Assembly (NCBI GenBank): GCA_947463915.1
Contig: CANHVO010000011.1
Location: forward strand, 1 to 48,889
Direction: 5' to 3'
Source: Planctomycetaceae bacterium
GTDB lineage: Bacteria > Planctomycetota > Planctomycetia > Pirellulales > Pirellulaceae
Length of the DNA stretch: 48,889 nucleotides
The notes below the pieces were generated by a model. It had not been told where the DNA came from. It saw nothing but the letters and a program-made list of their open reading frames with translations, and ran no database searches. This document shows positions 34,977 through 43,864 of this stretch, piece after piece. Every line of letters begins with the position of its first letter. Positions within the stretch are counted from its first letter, which is position 1. Both the position numbers and the translations under genes were made by a program.

Positions 34977-35031
34977 GAGCCTGAGACGCTAGCCGAGTTA
35001 AACACCGGAAATCGGCTAGCGCCTCAGGCTC
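34977..35031. repeat. Palindromic repeat family A, copy 1
   Basis: GAGCCTGAGACGCTAGCCGA (34977-34996) pairs with TCGGCTAGCGCCTCAGGCTC (35012-35031) with one mismatch, around a 15-base loop. It lies just past the end of the anti-sigma-like gene. Further copies and remnants occur only to the right of here. Confidence 0.9.
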
Positions 35032-35073
35032 AAATAGAACTTGTCACGCCAACATTTACACCGAATCGTTGAC

Positions 35074-36078
35074 CTAACCGACCGAGTCCGTCTTTTCTTT
35101 AAGCGTTTTCTTCAGCTGTTTGATGATGTCACCAACCGCGATATGCACTTCCTTTACCGCCGCATCTCCATCTTTTTCGATCCGAAGTAACTGTGCGTCG
35201 AATTTGCTCGACCATGCTATGCATCGATCACGAAAGAATTTCTGATCTGCGGCGGACAACACCTTAAAATCCGACATGATCAACTCAGAACACGCGGAAC
35301 GATAATGAGCAATTTCTCTTGCTAATGTGGCAGCGTCTTTTTGAGGCTCCTCAGGCCACGCAGCCAAATAAGTTACCTTCCGGAAAAAATCTTTGCTCGC
35401 GGTTGATTTTCTAAGTTCGGCTGCCGACCATTGACATGCGAATTGCTCGCGATAAGGTTCTTTGGGCAAATTAATCATCACTGCAAAAACCGCTGCAGCG
35501 CTACATATAGCGCTCATCGCTGCTGGCCAAACCCACGATTGATTTCGCGACGCAAGGGACACCGAGCGTTGCTTGCCCAATTGCGTCCTTTCTGTTTCTG
35601 CAGAGACCGCTTTGGATTCGGTGCTCACGACTGCAACTGTATTTGTTAGAAGCTTCGTCTCCTTCGTTGGCATCGCAGCGCTAACGGATGCCGCAGACTC
35701 TATTTTCTTCTGCCAGTACTCTCCACCTTCTGCGTAAATTCGAAAATGAAGTTCCTCCAATGCAATCGTGTTGCTGTAGAGTGCCTGCAACTTTGCTTTG
35801 TGATCATCTACAGAAAGAATGCTCAGTCCTTTCTCGAGGACTTCTGAAACCTGCTCTCCTAGTAAGTTTTCGAGTGTCTGAATCGATGCCGGATTTGTGA
35901 CATCATCCTCAGGGTGAACGTAGGCTCTCACGGATTCCAGCTCAGCGATCAATTGATGGAAATCTGGCTCAGTGAGTCGCGTTTCGAGCCACCGCGCAAA
36001 ATCAATTGGCGTACCCTCATCTGGCATGGTGAAAACTAAGACGCGTGAAACTGGTGCGTCATTGCGTGGCAAGCTCAT
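35074..36078 (-). CDS. Membrane protein, probable anti-sigma factor
   Basis: A 334-residue protein with one membrane segment (SWVWPAAMSAICSAAAVFAV, 181-203). The first 180 residues would face the cytoplasm and the last 130 the periplasm, the layout of an ECF anti-sigma factor. Its ATG overlaps the sigma gene's stop by 4 bases (36075-36078), so the two are translationally coupled. No zinc-binding HxxxCxxC motif is seen, so it is not a ZAS type. The C-terminal half is helical and charged (LLRIEKDGDAAVKEVHIAVGDIIKQLKKTL). Alternatively it is an unrelated partner. Confidence 0.6.
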   Translation of the reverse strand: MSLPRNDAPVSRVLVFTMPDEGTPIDFARWLETRLTEPDFHQLIAELESVRAYVHPEDDVTNPASIQTLENLLGEQVSEVLEKGLSILSVDDHKAKLQALYSNTIALEELHFRIYAEGGEYWQKKIESAASVSAAMPTKETKLLTNTVAVVSTESKAVSAETERTQLGKQRSVSLASRNQSWVWPAAMSAICSAAAVFAVMINLPKEPYREQFACQWSAAELRKSTASKDFFRKVTYLAAWPEEPQKDAATLAREIAHYRSACSELIMSDFKVLSAADQKFFRDRCIAWSSKFDAQLLRIEKDGDAAVKEVHIAVGDIIKQLKKTLKEKTDSVG

Positions 36079-36605
36079 GATTCAACGACCCCTTTTGACC
36101 TAAGGCACTGTTCCATGTTTTGCTTGGCCATAAAAACCAACTTCACACAGGCTTGATAGCTCCTGTCCATAATCTCTTGAATCTTCGAGTATTCCAAGCC
36201 TTCAAAGAACTTTAGGTCGAGCGCTTGCTGCTGACTTTCGGGCAGTCGTCGCTTGCATTCCCGAATCGCAATTTGCAGTTCCTCGTGCTTCCAGCCATCG
36301 CTTGGCGCTGGATCGACGGCTTGCGGGTCAAGCGGAGCGTCTAGAGAGCCCACGTCCTCGAATGAAAGCGTTCGACGACGCTGCTGAGTTCGGTACTGAT
36401 CGATAAATAGATTCTTGGCCGCAGAGAAGAGCCAACTGCGGTTAATCTGCTTTCCCTTCTCAACCGCTACTTGCGCCTTGATCCAAACATCCTGAAGGAT
36501 ACTTTGGGCCTGATCTTCGTCGATGCCCCGTGAACGCAAAAAACGATAAACTGCCAATCGGTTGGCTTCAAATAGAGCGAGCAAGTCATTTGCGATTGTG
36601 GACAT
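36075..36605 (-). CDS. ECF-type RNA polymerase sigma factor
   Basis: A 176-residue sigma-70 family factor. Region 2 spans about 10-75 (LLALFEANRLAVYRFLRSRG, SWLFSAAKNLFIDQYR), and region 4 about 115-165 (RECKRRLPESQQQALDLKFFEGLEYSKIQEIMD), where the YSKIQEIM helix replaces the usual YxEIAEIL. The frame is open to 36893, but the ATG at 36605 gives the family N-terminus. The anti-sigma-like gene follows with a 4-base overlap. An upstream spacer of over 700 bases separates it from the paralogue genes, so it has its own promoter. Confidence 0.88.
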   Translation of the reverse strand: MSTIANDLLALFEANRLAVYRFLRSRGIDEDQAQSILQDVWIKAQVAVEKGKQINRSWLFSAAKNLFIDQYRTQQRRRTLSFEDVGSLDAPLDPQAVDPAPSDGWKHEELQIAIRECKRRLPESQQQALDLKFFEGLEYSKIQEIMDRSYQACVKLVFMAKQNMEQCLRSKGVVES

Positions 36606-37317
36606 CAAATTCGATTCGTCTGACACCGTAAAAATCCACTTTCGATCAGCGGTGAACGATGGAGCCGCAACGATGAAAGCAAACGGGGATGTTTGGGCTC
36701 TAGTATACTCAAGTAGCGGCGCATTTGTTCGGACAGGCCGGAATCCATGTAACTGGTGTAAGGCCAATTTTGGACAGAACTTTCGTCGACAACTGCGTTC
36801 AAAAAAGCTTGAAATGAGAATCGGCGTCTGTAGTCCCCCGTTGCTGGTTTGCAAACAGCCATGCAAAACACCCTTCTGAACTGCTTTGCACATGATTTTT
36901 TCCGGTCGCGTCTGGATTTGGAGTGGTGGTAAAAGTTAGCTGACTCCCATTGAACGCGTTCACCGGCTGTTCATTCCCAAAAATTTTCGAACTGCACGAT
37001 CCAATTTGAATCTGTCGAACGAAATTATTGACACTGAGGCGCTAGCCGAGCCACGAAACGGAAAATCGGCTTGAAGTCTCACCCACCCTGTTCGTCAACC
37101 CTTTCATTGGTAGCGAAATACATTACGCACTTCGATTGGCTTGGAAATGGCATACGAAATTCGAAAACCTTGACGCTGCGAGTGTTGAATTATGCAGCAA
37201 CGATAGTTTTTGAATCTTCGATGAGCCTGGTACGCTAGCCGATTTTCAGCGGCGTTGCTCGGCTAAAGCCACATGCTAACAACTGCCTTTCGCTCTACTA
37301 GGTTACTGAAAGCAGTG
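36606..37317. other. Spacer upstream of the sigma gene
   Basis: No gene supported; long antisense frames here are not family-like. It carries two degenerate members of hairpin family A: 37032-37072 (left arm intact, right arm reduced to AATCGGCTT) and 37223-37260 (left arm GAGCCTGGTACGCTAGCCGA, right arm scrambled). The ECF promoter should lie near 36620-36680. Confidence 0.5.
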
Positions 37318-38622
37318 TTACTGAACCCCTGTTGGCTCGTTGTAGCGAACGGAGATCACTTCGGTCGGCTCTTTCACCGCGTTAATACTAGCTGTCTTGT
37401 ATATGACATCTATCTCCTGCCCACGGGCTGCTTCCCCTTGCCCGGAGGCGCTTCTTGATTTGCCAAGTACAAGCTCCTCAAAAAATGATACCGTGATGAC
37501 GCCGACGCCAGAGGCGACACCTTTTTCCGTCGCACTGCCTTTACCAAGTTCGTTGATGACGAACTGGTACGAATTGGCCTTGTCATCGCTGCCTAGTTTT
37601 GATTCGTCCTTCGAATTCAACGTCCTTAGCCAGCCTTGAATGGTCGAAGAAGATGGGCTGCCATCCTCCTTGGCAGCATTCAAAACGTAACCTGGATACT
37701 CCACGCCATCATCGTTATAGGTATTAAGAACATCTAAACCATCGATTTTGATTCGAGCTAAGACCCCTTTCGTATTGTCGTAATTGAAGATCCGGATGGC
37801 AAAAACCTCGTCGATCAGAATGGGAACGTAGGCAAGACCTCGAACCGCTATTGGTCTGACTGGACTCATCGGCAGTTTTGTGTCTCCGTCACTCTTTTTG
37901 CCACTTTTCTCTTGTGGAGTCTTCTCTCGCTTTATGATTTCGACACCGTATCGGGTCCCGTCTACGGTTGTTACCCGAGTGTCCTTGATAAGGCCAAAAT
38001 GAGGTCGACTTGAAGGATTAAGGGATGGATTAGGGATCGCTTCGCTGACAAGCTTGTTGTTGGACGCAAACGAGGCCTTCGAATCCAACTTCACTGTGGC
38101 ACCCATGATCTGAGCAATGTCGCTGTTATTGCTGATCTCTCGCTCAAAATGAAAGTCTTTGGGTGCATCCGAAGGAGCCGTCGTGACTTTCACGTCACCT
38201 ACAACCTGCGCAATCTCGGAACCTTTCCGGTTGCGAAGAGTTAACTTCAACACGACGACTTGCAATCCCTTGTTGTCCGCTGTTTCTGATTCCACGATCT
38301 GGTACTCACCAAAAAGCACAAGGTTCGATTGGTCGTTGACAATGCTCGAAAGTTGCAATCGAAGCTCGCGCAGAATCGCGGGCTCGAAGTTGACATCGGG
38401 CGAGAAAAGGGAAACGACACGTCCAATTTTTAGCGTCTTGAGCTCAGCAAGAATCGGGTCCTTGGCCATAAGCGTTCTTATTTCATCGCAAATTGACGTC
38501 AATTGCCCATTGAATGAAACAGGCTTCGGGTCCATTGGATCAAATGCAAGGGAAACCGATTGGAATGGAATCGAAAGAAGTCCGGAGACAGCTACTAGGA
38601 ATGATCTGCGTTGGATTGCCAT
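37318..38622 (-). CDS. Exported protein of unknown function, paralogue 1
   Basis: A 434-residue protein, MAIQRRSFLVAVSGLLSIPFQSVSLAF, a signal peptide (perhaps Tat-like because of RR near the start). It is a paralogue of the next gene upstream: both have ICDEIRTLMAKDPILAE-type text, then IGRVV, INFEP (here VNFEP), a YQ(I/F)VESE(T/S)ADN segment, (V/I)KLT, IxGLD..NT(Y/F)N, SGVGVITV(S/E)F(F/Y)EEL, and end ISVRYNEPTGVQ against ISIRYNDPNGLQ. No named domain is recognised. The first part is reminiscent of surface or outer-membrane beta-sandwich proteins, but this is only a guess. Confidence 0.65.
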   Translation of the reverse strand: MAIQRRSFLVAVSGLLSIPFQSVSLAFDPMDPKPVSFNGQLTSICDEIRTLMAKDPILAELKTLKIGRVVSLFSPDVNFEPAILRELRLQLSSIVNDQSNLVLFGEYQIVESETADNKGLQVVVLKLTLRNRKGSEIAQVVGDVKVTTAPSDAPKDFHFEREISNNSDIAQIMGATVKLDSKASFASNNKLVSEAIPNPSLNPSSRPHFGLIKDTRVTTVDGTRYGVEIIKREKTPQEKSGKKSDGDTKLPMSPVRPIAVRGLAYVPILIDEVFAIRIFNYDNTKGVLARIKIDGLDVLNTYNDDGVEYPGYVLNAAKEDGSPSSSTIQGWLRTLNSKDESKLGSDDKANSYQFVINELGKGSATEKGVASGVGVITVSFFEELVLGKSRSASGQGEAARGQEIDVIYKTASINAVKEPTEVISVRYNEPTGVQ

Positions 38623-39082
38623 GTTTAAAGCTGTGGTTCGAAAGCGAAATTGGATTGAATTTGATTTGGTTACGAAGAGTGCCTTATTGTGACTTGCGAA
38701 TCTGCACTGCTAAGATAACGATGCCCTGCAAACTTTATTCCTAGTATTTTCGACAAAAAAGATGTAACTTCCATTTGCCTTGGCAATTCCCTGCGTTGGA
38801 GGCATTATCCCGAGTCATGCCGCTGCGAATCGGCTATCGCCTCCGGTTCAATAGCGCCCTACGGTATCTCAATGGAACGACGGAAGTCCTCGATTCCGTA
38901 AGGCTGGCGATTCCGAAACAACGGCAAGACTTAGATTACTGCCTAGCTCGTGATCGGGGTAAGCCATCAGTTGTCGCCATTTTTCATCAATTCAGGGGGC
39001 CCCATTCGTCGAACGAGCGGTTGGAGTTGCGGAATCGAGGGGTGACCGCAAATCTCGAACTTTTTGTCGCAACTCGAACCCG
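38623..39082. other. Spacer between the two paralogues
   Basis: No gene is supported. Near 38829-38850 there is a right arm of hairpin family A (ATCGGCTATCGCCTCCGGTTC) with a decayed left arm. The promoter of paralogue 1 must lie in the first 150 bases. Confidence 0.45.
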
Positions 39083-40315
39083 TTATTGCAACCCGTTTGG
39101 ATCGTTGTATCGGATCGAAATAATGGCCGTCGGGTCTTTGACCGTCTTTAAGTTGACAACTTTTAAATTTAGCTTGATGGCTTGGCCCTTGCCAGTTTCG
39201 CCCTTATCTCCGACACCCCGCGCGTTGGCACCGACTTTTAGTTCCTCATAAAACTCAACGGTGATCACGCCAACTCCGCTCGTTGCCATTCGTTTTGAAG
39301 CAACTCCCTCACCGAACTTGTTGACCACAAATTCATAAGCACTCTCTTCGGCTTTTTCCTTGGTCGTTCTCAGCCAGCCATAAACCCCAAATAAAGCGTG
39401 ACCGTTACGCGGGGCGGCAGGAAGTGTGTAACCAGCGTAAAGAATCGGACTTGTCACTCCATTTGCGTCGACCGCAACATCTTCATTGAACGTGTTGATT
39501 GAGTCTAGTCCATCAATTCGAATCTTTGCGAGCACTGCTTTTTCGGAATCGTAATTGTAAATATGGAATGCGTATGCTTCACCAATTCCGATTGGCACAT
39601 AAGCATGCCCCCTTTTTTCGATCGGCGCTATAGGTTTCATTCCAGCCGCGACATTTTCCCTCTTCGCTTCCTTGCTTACGATGGGGCCTTTAATGATTTC
39701 AACAGCATATCGATTGCCACTAGGCGTTGTTACTTGTGTTTTGCTCCCCTCGATCAATCCAAAAGATGGTGATTCAAAGGCATTGCTTACTAGTTTGTTC
39801 CGTTCCTGAAATGTCGGCTTCGACTCCGTTGCCTTAGACTCAAAGGAGATAGTTACTCCTGCAGCCACGGCGATATCTGCACTGCTATTGATTTCCCGAA
39901 CAGCACTGAACGTACCAAGTTCTCGTCCTTTGCTATCAACAAAAGTCAATTTGATTACGAGGACTTCAAAACCCGCATTGTCAGCGGATTCGGACTCCAC
40001 AAACTGGTACTTCCCGACCAACGCGATTTTGGACTTTTCATCGACGAACTTTTCGAGTGTCTTCTCAAGATCGCGAACAATTCTCGGCTCAAAATTAATG
40101 TCGCGTGATTGGTCGCAAACCACTCGGCCGATACGAAACTTTTTGTGCTCGCTAAGAATGGGATCTTGTTCCATGGCCTTAGCGATATCAAAACACAAGG
40201 ATGCCATCTGTCCTTCGAAAGGCATCGATGGCGGGTCTGCCGCTTCAGTGATAGAAAACCCAAGGGCGTAGACTACGACAAGCGAAGCGACTAAGGCTCT
40301 TTGAATGATCAACAT
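39083..40315 (-). CDS. Exported protein of unknown function, paralogue 2
   Basis: A 410-residue protein with a signal peptide (MLIIQRALVASLVVVYALGFSITEA). It shares the same order of blocks with the 434-residue neighbour and roughly 40% identity by eye in the first 120 residues (FRIGRVV, INFEPRIVRDLEKTL, YQFVESESADN). The second half has a regular repeat-like segment: HAYVPIGIGEAYAFHIYNYD, KAVLAKIRIDGLDSIN, GYTLPAAPRNGHALFGVYGW, and GVGVITVEFYEEL. The diheme protein gene is 79 bases upstream on the same strand, so the two are likely co-transcribed. Confidence 0.65.
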   Translation of the reverse strand: MLIIQRALVASLVVVYALGFSITEAADPPSMPFEGQMASLCFDIAKAMEQDPILSEHKKFRIGRVVCDQSRDINFEPRIVRDLEKTLEKFVDEKSKIALVGKYQFVESESADNAGFEVLVIKLTFVDSKGRELGTFSAVREINSSADIAVAAGVTISFESKATESKPTFQERNKLVSNAFESPSFGLIEGSKTQVTTPSGNRYAVEIIKGPIVSKEAKRENVAAGMKPIAPIEKRGHAYVPIGIGEAYAFHIYNYDSEKAVLAKIRIDGLDSINTFNEDVAVDANGVTSPILYAGYTLPAAPRNGHALFGVYGWLRTTKEKAEESAYEFVVNKFGEGVASKRMATSGVGVITVEFYEELKVGANARGVGDKGETGKGQAIKLNLKVVNLKTVKDPTAIISIRYNDPNGLQ

Positions 40316-40393
40316 TCCGATGAACTCCCTGGTTAATTCGATAAACGATTATGGTGAAACGGGCCGGTTTGGTTCGCGCTAGAACAATCAGCG

Positions 40394-42235
40394 TTACAGT
40401 GGACCAAAACTCAGCTCCCTCGCCATTTCTTGCATGAGCGAAAAACCACGACGGCTTTCCCAAGCGTCTCGCTTAATCACACCATTATCACGGGTCAGCA
40501 CGTTTAGCCCGAGACCGCGTAGCGTGCGAGACTTTTTCAAAACACTTAGTAAAGTTTCGGGATTACTCTCATCCAATTCGCAAGCTACCGTCTCAATATT
40601 GAGCGGCTCCAGCAAAAAGCGGCGACTCACTTCCGCTACAGGTTCTTGAAAGCGATCGAATTCGAGTTTTTGTCCCTTCTCTAAAACGAGGAAGGAAGCC
40701 GTTGCTTGTTCGCAACTCTTTTTGAACGCCCCTTGAATCGAAGAGATTAACTCCGACATATCCTCCTTGGGACGGTATAGCTGTTCAACGCGATCGCGCG
40801 CAGAACCGAAAACCGACGCAAAGTCACGGATTTCGTCATTGGGCGGCTCCACCATTCCGACACGGTGGCAGGCAATGCAAGAAAGCCCCGTAACGATTGC
40901 TTGCGTGCCAGACGTACGAAGCGAGTCCCCAACAATCTCAATCGGTCCGGCATCGAGCCGGAGACCAGAAGCCGCAGCCAGGAGGTAACCCTGCATCCCG
41001 TTAGGAAGAGTGAATATCATCTCGCCTCCATCATGACGGAAGGCAAAATCAGAAAGGGGATTCTTTGCATTGACAGGGCCAAGAGGGAATTCGGATAAAA
41101 TCGACTCACGTGTACTGGCCAAAAAATCATAGCTCTTCCAGTAGTATCGCTCTTTTGAGATCTCATGGACCTCTAGCATTCGATTTTGTCCAGAGATACC
41201 GCTCTGAGTGAATCCGGAACGGACGACACTTTTTCCGCCGGTTCCAAACAAATTTTCCGAAACATCAACGCCCAAAAATTTCTCAAGGTCTAAGTCTGTC
41301 ATCTTTTTTGGATTCGCCGGCAAAGTTGGATCGTCTTTTCGCTCAATAAGGTCCGGCAGGACAAGTTCGTAAAGGAGTTTATGGTAGAGACGCGGTTTCG
41401 TCGCGGTGCTAATAAACCAATCCGCTCTCAAATGAAGCCGTGCAGCTGCCGAACTTGCAGAAATTGCAAACAACGCGTCATCCACTTTCTTTAGTTCACG
41501 ATCTGGGTGTGAACCGTAACTTAGACCATACGGATACTCTTTGACCAATGCGCCCCAATGTTCGCTAGTCCACTGCAGTTTTGAAATGTCCACGGCGTAA
41601 ACAATCCCATGCTCATCGACTGCCTCGGGCAAAACGACTTCGGGGGCCCACGAGAGACTGTTAAGTACTTTAGAAAGTCCGGCGCGTACGTTGCGAAGGT
41701 GATCGTCATCTACCGAGGAATCGTTCCAGAGATTCGTCAGCGTGAAGTATCGTGTTGTTCTTCGCTGCGCCCCCGTTAACTTCGAGAAATGACCTTGAAT
41801 AGCAGTCAGGTTATCTTTGATGCTAACGAACGGTGTTCGCTTTTCGGGCTTGGGGATGGATGCAGCCCCAGCCTCGATCCAATTTTTGACGATGAGTGCT
41901 TCCGCCGGCGATGGCTTGGGTAAGTGAGGCTGGTTCTTCGGGGGCATTCGGCCATTTTCGAGATCGCGGTAGAGTTGCGACGAAGCCGCATCTTTCGCTA
42001 CGACAACTCCCTCTCCAACCAGACTCTCGGTGTTTCGTACGTTAAAAGCATATCCAGAATCAGAACCCTCGCCGTTATGGCATCGGGAGCAGTAGCGATT
42101 CAAAATCTGGCCCGCTTGTTGGGCCAAAACGTCTGGCTCGTTCGCACTAACCGTTTTTTGATCGGCTAAGCTAAACGCAAACAACAACGGAACAATAAAT
42201 CGACGTAAAACGTTCGACTGTACAACGTCTTGCAT
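40394..42235 (-). CDS. Exported diheme c-type protein
   Basis: A 613-residue protein from the ATG at 42235; an earlier frame to 42322 has no signal peptide. It starts MQDVVQSNVLRRFIVPLLFA, an export signal. An N-terminal cytochrome-like domain has CSRCH (49-53) and NGRMPPKNQPHLPKPSPAEA, like planctomycete PSCyt1. A second heme motif CIACH is at 453-457. Between them is a 400-residue part (LTNLWNDSSVDDDHLRNVRA, LSKVLNSLSWAPEVVLPE, VYAVDISKLQW) of unknown fold. It lacks DUF1549/1553, so it differs from the other planctomycete cytochrome gene in the window. It is likely first in a transcript with paralogue 2. Confidence 0.7.
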   Translation of the reverse strand: MQDVVQSNVLRRFIVPLLFAFSLADQKTVSANEPDVLAQQAGQILNRYCSRCHNGEGSDSGYAFNVRNTESLVGEGVVVAKDAASSQLYRDLENGRMPPKNQPHLPKPSPAEALIVKNWIEAGAASIPKPEKRTPFVSIKDNLTAIQGHFSKLTGAQRRTTRYFTLTNLWNDSSVDDDHLRNVRAGLSKVLNSLSWAPEVVLPEAVDEHGIVYAVDISKLQWTSEHWGALVKEYPYGLSYGSHPDRELKKVDDALFAISASSAAARLHLRADWFISTATKPRLYHKLLYELVLPDLIERKDDPTLPANPKKMTDLDLEKFLGVDVSENLFGTGGKSVVRSGFTQSGISGQNRMLEVHEISKERYYWKSYDFLASTRESILSEFPLGPVNAKNPLSDFAFRHDGGEMIFTLPNGMQGYLLAAASGLRLDAGPIEIVGDSLRTSGTQAIVTGLSCIACHRVGMVEPPNDEIRDFASVFGSARDRVEQLYRPKEDMSELISSIQGAFKKSCEQATASFLVLEKGQKLEFDRFQEPVAEVSRRFLLEPLNIETVACELDESNPETLLSVLKKSRTLRGLGLNVLTRDNGVIKRDAWESRRGFSLMQEMARELSFGPL

Positions 42236-42599
42236 GCGACCCTCAAGAAAAAGTGCTTCGATCATCCTTCGGAATTTGCGGTAAATCCTATTCGACCACT
42301 CTCCTTGCGTAAAGTCGCGCATCCGCCAGAATTCCTCGATCTTTATGATTCAAAGAATATTCGGCGGGCGTTGTACGTTTTTTACCTGCCGGGATTACTT
42401 GTTCCAAAATACGTGAGCACGTTGCCTAGCGGCATCAGCCAGGCATCCTGCAATTTTTGCTGGAAAATAGCAGCGACTTGGAAATCCAGAACTTCCTAGG
42501 AATAAGTTGCACGCTCCCTCGTTAGCTCATTGGAAGGGAACGAGCAAAGTGCGTTGTTTCCATTGACATTGTGGTTTAGTGACTTGATTGGAGTATCTG
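42236..42599. other. Divergent promoter spacer
   Basis: It separates the diheme gene from the coiled-coil gene and must contain both promoters. A minus-strand frame of about 40 codons without a start (LEQVIPAGKKRTTPAEYSLN onward) is unrecognised and not called. No repeats of the families above are seen. Confidence 0.4.
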
Positions 42600-43388
42600 A
42601 TGAAGACAATATTTGTAGGGGTAATCTTGGTCGCGGGTGCGGCGTTAGCGTTGGTCGGGACACGCGACGCATGGGACTATTTTCGCGTAGGACGCAATGG
42701 AGCTCTCGAAGCAATCGACGGACAAATTCCGTTCAGCGTTAAAAAGGCCAAGCTTCAGTTGATGACCGACGACGCCAAAAAGGCGATGATCGACAGTCAA
42801 CGCAAGTTTGCGGAATTTTCGGTCGACGTAAAACGAGGAAAGGCTGCCATCGAAAAGCTTTCCACCAAGCTTAACGCGGAAAAAAACGAAATGGCGGCAA
42901 TTCGTAGCCGTCTACCTGGTGGCTCAAATGTTCACATGGTTAGTACCTCCAATACCGCCAATCTAGGCGTAGAACTGAATCGCCGCTTGGATGCTTATCG
43001 GCTCAGCAATGAGTTGCTTGAGTCAAAGAAAACCGCGGTTGCTGAGTTAGAAAAGAACATGGGACTACTGGAGAACGCCATTCATGATCGCAAGAACGTG
43101 ATCGCGAAACTCGAGACTCGTTTGCAGAGCATCGAAACGGTTGCGGAAACCATTAAGTTCCGTAACGGTGGCAACTCGCTTCCGAGCGACGATGACATCC
43201 AACGAGCGATTGTGCTCGCAGATGCACTGGAAAAGAAACTCGAAGTCGAGCAGCAAGTTCTGTACGAGAACCTTGATCGCTTCGAATCCGCTGGCAACGA
43301 AACAGCGACCGGTTCCATCGATTCTGCCACTGCGTTCGATGTCTTGTTCGGAATTACTAATTTCAGTGCCTCGTGCAGCGACAAGTAG
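42600..43388 (+). CDS. Membrane-anchored coiled-coil protein
   Basis: A 262-residue protein. The ATG at 42600 has GGAG 6 bases upstream. It starts MKTIFVGVILVAGAALALVG, a single membrane anchor (or signal), then FSVKKAKLQLMTDDAKKAMIDSQ and long heptad-like stretches (SQRKFAEFSVDVKRGKAAIEKLSTKLNAEK; LLESKKTAVAELEKNMGLLENA; NVIAKLETRLQSIETVAETI), so a helical rod facing the periplasm or cytoplasm. No family name. Its neighbours suggest a role in the envelope but nothing more. A hairpin follows. Confidence 0.6.
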   Translation: MKTIFVGVILVAGAALALVGTRDAWDYFRVGRNGALEAIDGQIPFSVKKAKLQLMTDDAKKAMIDSQRKFAEFSVDVKRGKAAIEKLSTKLNAEKNEMAAIRSRLPGGSNVHMVSTSNTANLGVELNRRLDAYRLSNELLESKKTAVAELEKNMGLLENAIHDRKNVIAKLETRLQSIETVAETIKFRNGGNSLPSDDDIQRAIVLADALEKKLEVEQQVLYENLDRFESAGNETATGSIDSATAFDVLFGITNFSASCSDK

Positions 43389-43415
43389 GTCCAGCCAATT
43401 TTAAGATAGACACCA

Positions 43416-43444
43416 TTTCCGCGGGCATGGATGCCACGCGGAAA
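43416..43444. terminator. Hairpin after the coiled-coil gene
   Basis: A near-perfect stem: TTTCCGCG-GGCAT with ATGCC-A-CGCGGAAA, loop of 2 bases, starting 28 bases after the stop. One unpaired A on the right arm. No T tract follows, so it may protect the mRNA end rather than terminate. Confidence 0.5.
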
Positions 43445-43698
43445 GCAGTGAAGCCCTTCTACGCTATCCCCCAAGTAGGCTTACTGGCTATCGGAATAGC
43501 ACGAAGCGCGAGTTAGTGAATTGGACATTCGCTCAGCCCGCCTTCGCGTTTTGGAGCAGCGTAACTTGCTTTAGGGGCAAAGCCCAAATGACGTTGAGTT
43601 AGCAAGTAGTGGAATCTCGTGAGATAATTCACATCGGAAGCTGATCAAAGCTCAAATCGCTTCAGGTCAGTTCTCGCAAAGCAAGTGCAAAGTGCTTG

Positions 43699-43725
43699 CA
43701 AAGCGATTGAGGACAATCGCTCTAC
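43699..43725. repeat. Small hairpin repeat family F, copy 2
   Basis: GCGATTG-AGGA-CAATCGC flanked by CAAA and TCTAC. Compared with copy 1 (26524-26550), GCAGTTG/CAACTGC became GCGATTG/CAATCGC: both arms changed together, so the stem, not the sequence, is conserved. Confidence 0.75.
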
Positions 43726-43761
43726 TCTCGATGCGCGGCGATAGCAAACGTCTAATAGCCC

Positions 43762-43813
43762 AGCCTGAGACGTTAGCGGACTGAATCTAAAGCTCGGCTA
43801 CCGCCTCAGGCTC
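43762..43813. repeat. Palindromic repeat family A, diverged copy
   Basis: AGCCTGAGACGTTAGCGGA (43762-43780) against CTCGGCTACCGCCTCAGGCT (43793-43812). Outer arms pair well, the middle has mismatches. It lies about 50 bases downstream of the kinase gene's stop, in the position of a 3' element. Confidence 0.75.
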
Positions 43814-43864
43814 AATAGCAGTCAAACCCAAAAACGGGAACCCTGCGTTTAGAACCTACTTTAC

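Larger units (their letters stand above)
43389..43864. other. Spacer rich in hairpins
   Basis: No gene. It holds a hairpin after the coiled-coil gene (43416-43444), the second copy of small hairpin family F (43699-43725), and one member of hairpin family A (43762-43813). It also has dispersed words (TAGCACGAAGCGCGAG) of the kind frequent in Pirellulaceae spacers. Confidence 0.6.

Noticed and set aside
36562-36879. 105-codon plus-strand frame upstream of the sigma gene
   Set aside because: It overlaps the sigma gene start antisense and shows no family features.
38775-39251. 158-codon plus-strand frame between and into the paralogues
   Set aside because: It crosses a decayed hairpin repeat and runs antisense into a supported gene; no domain is seen.
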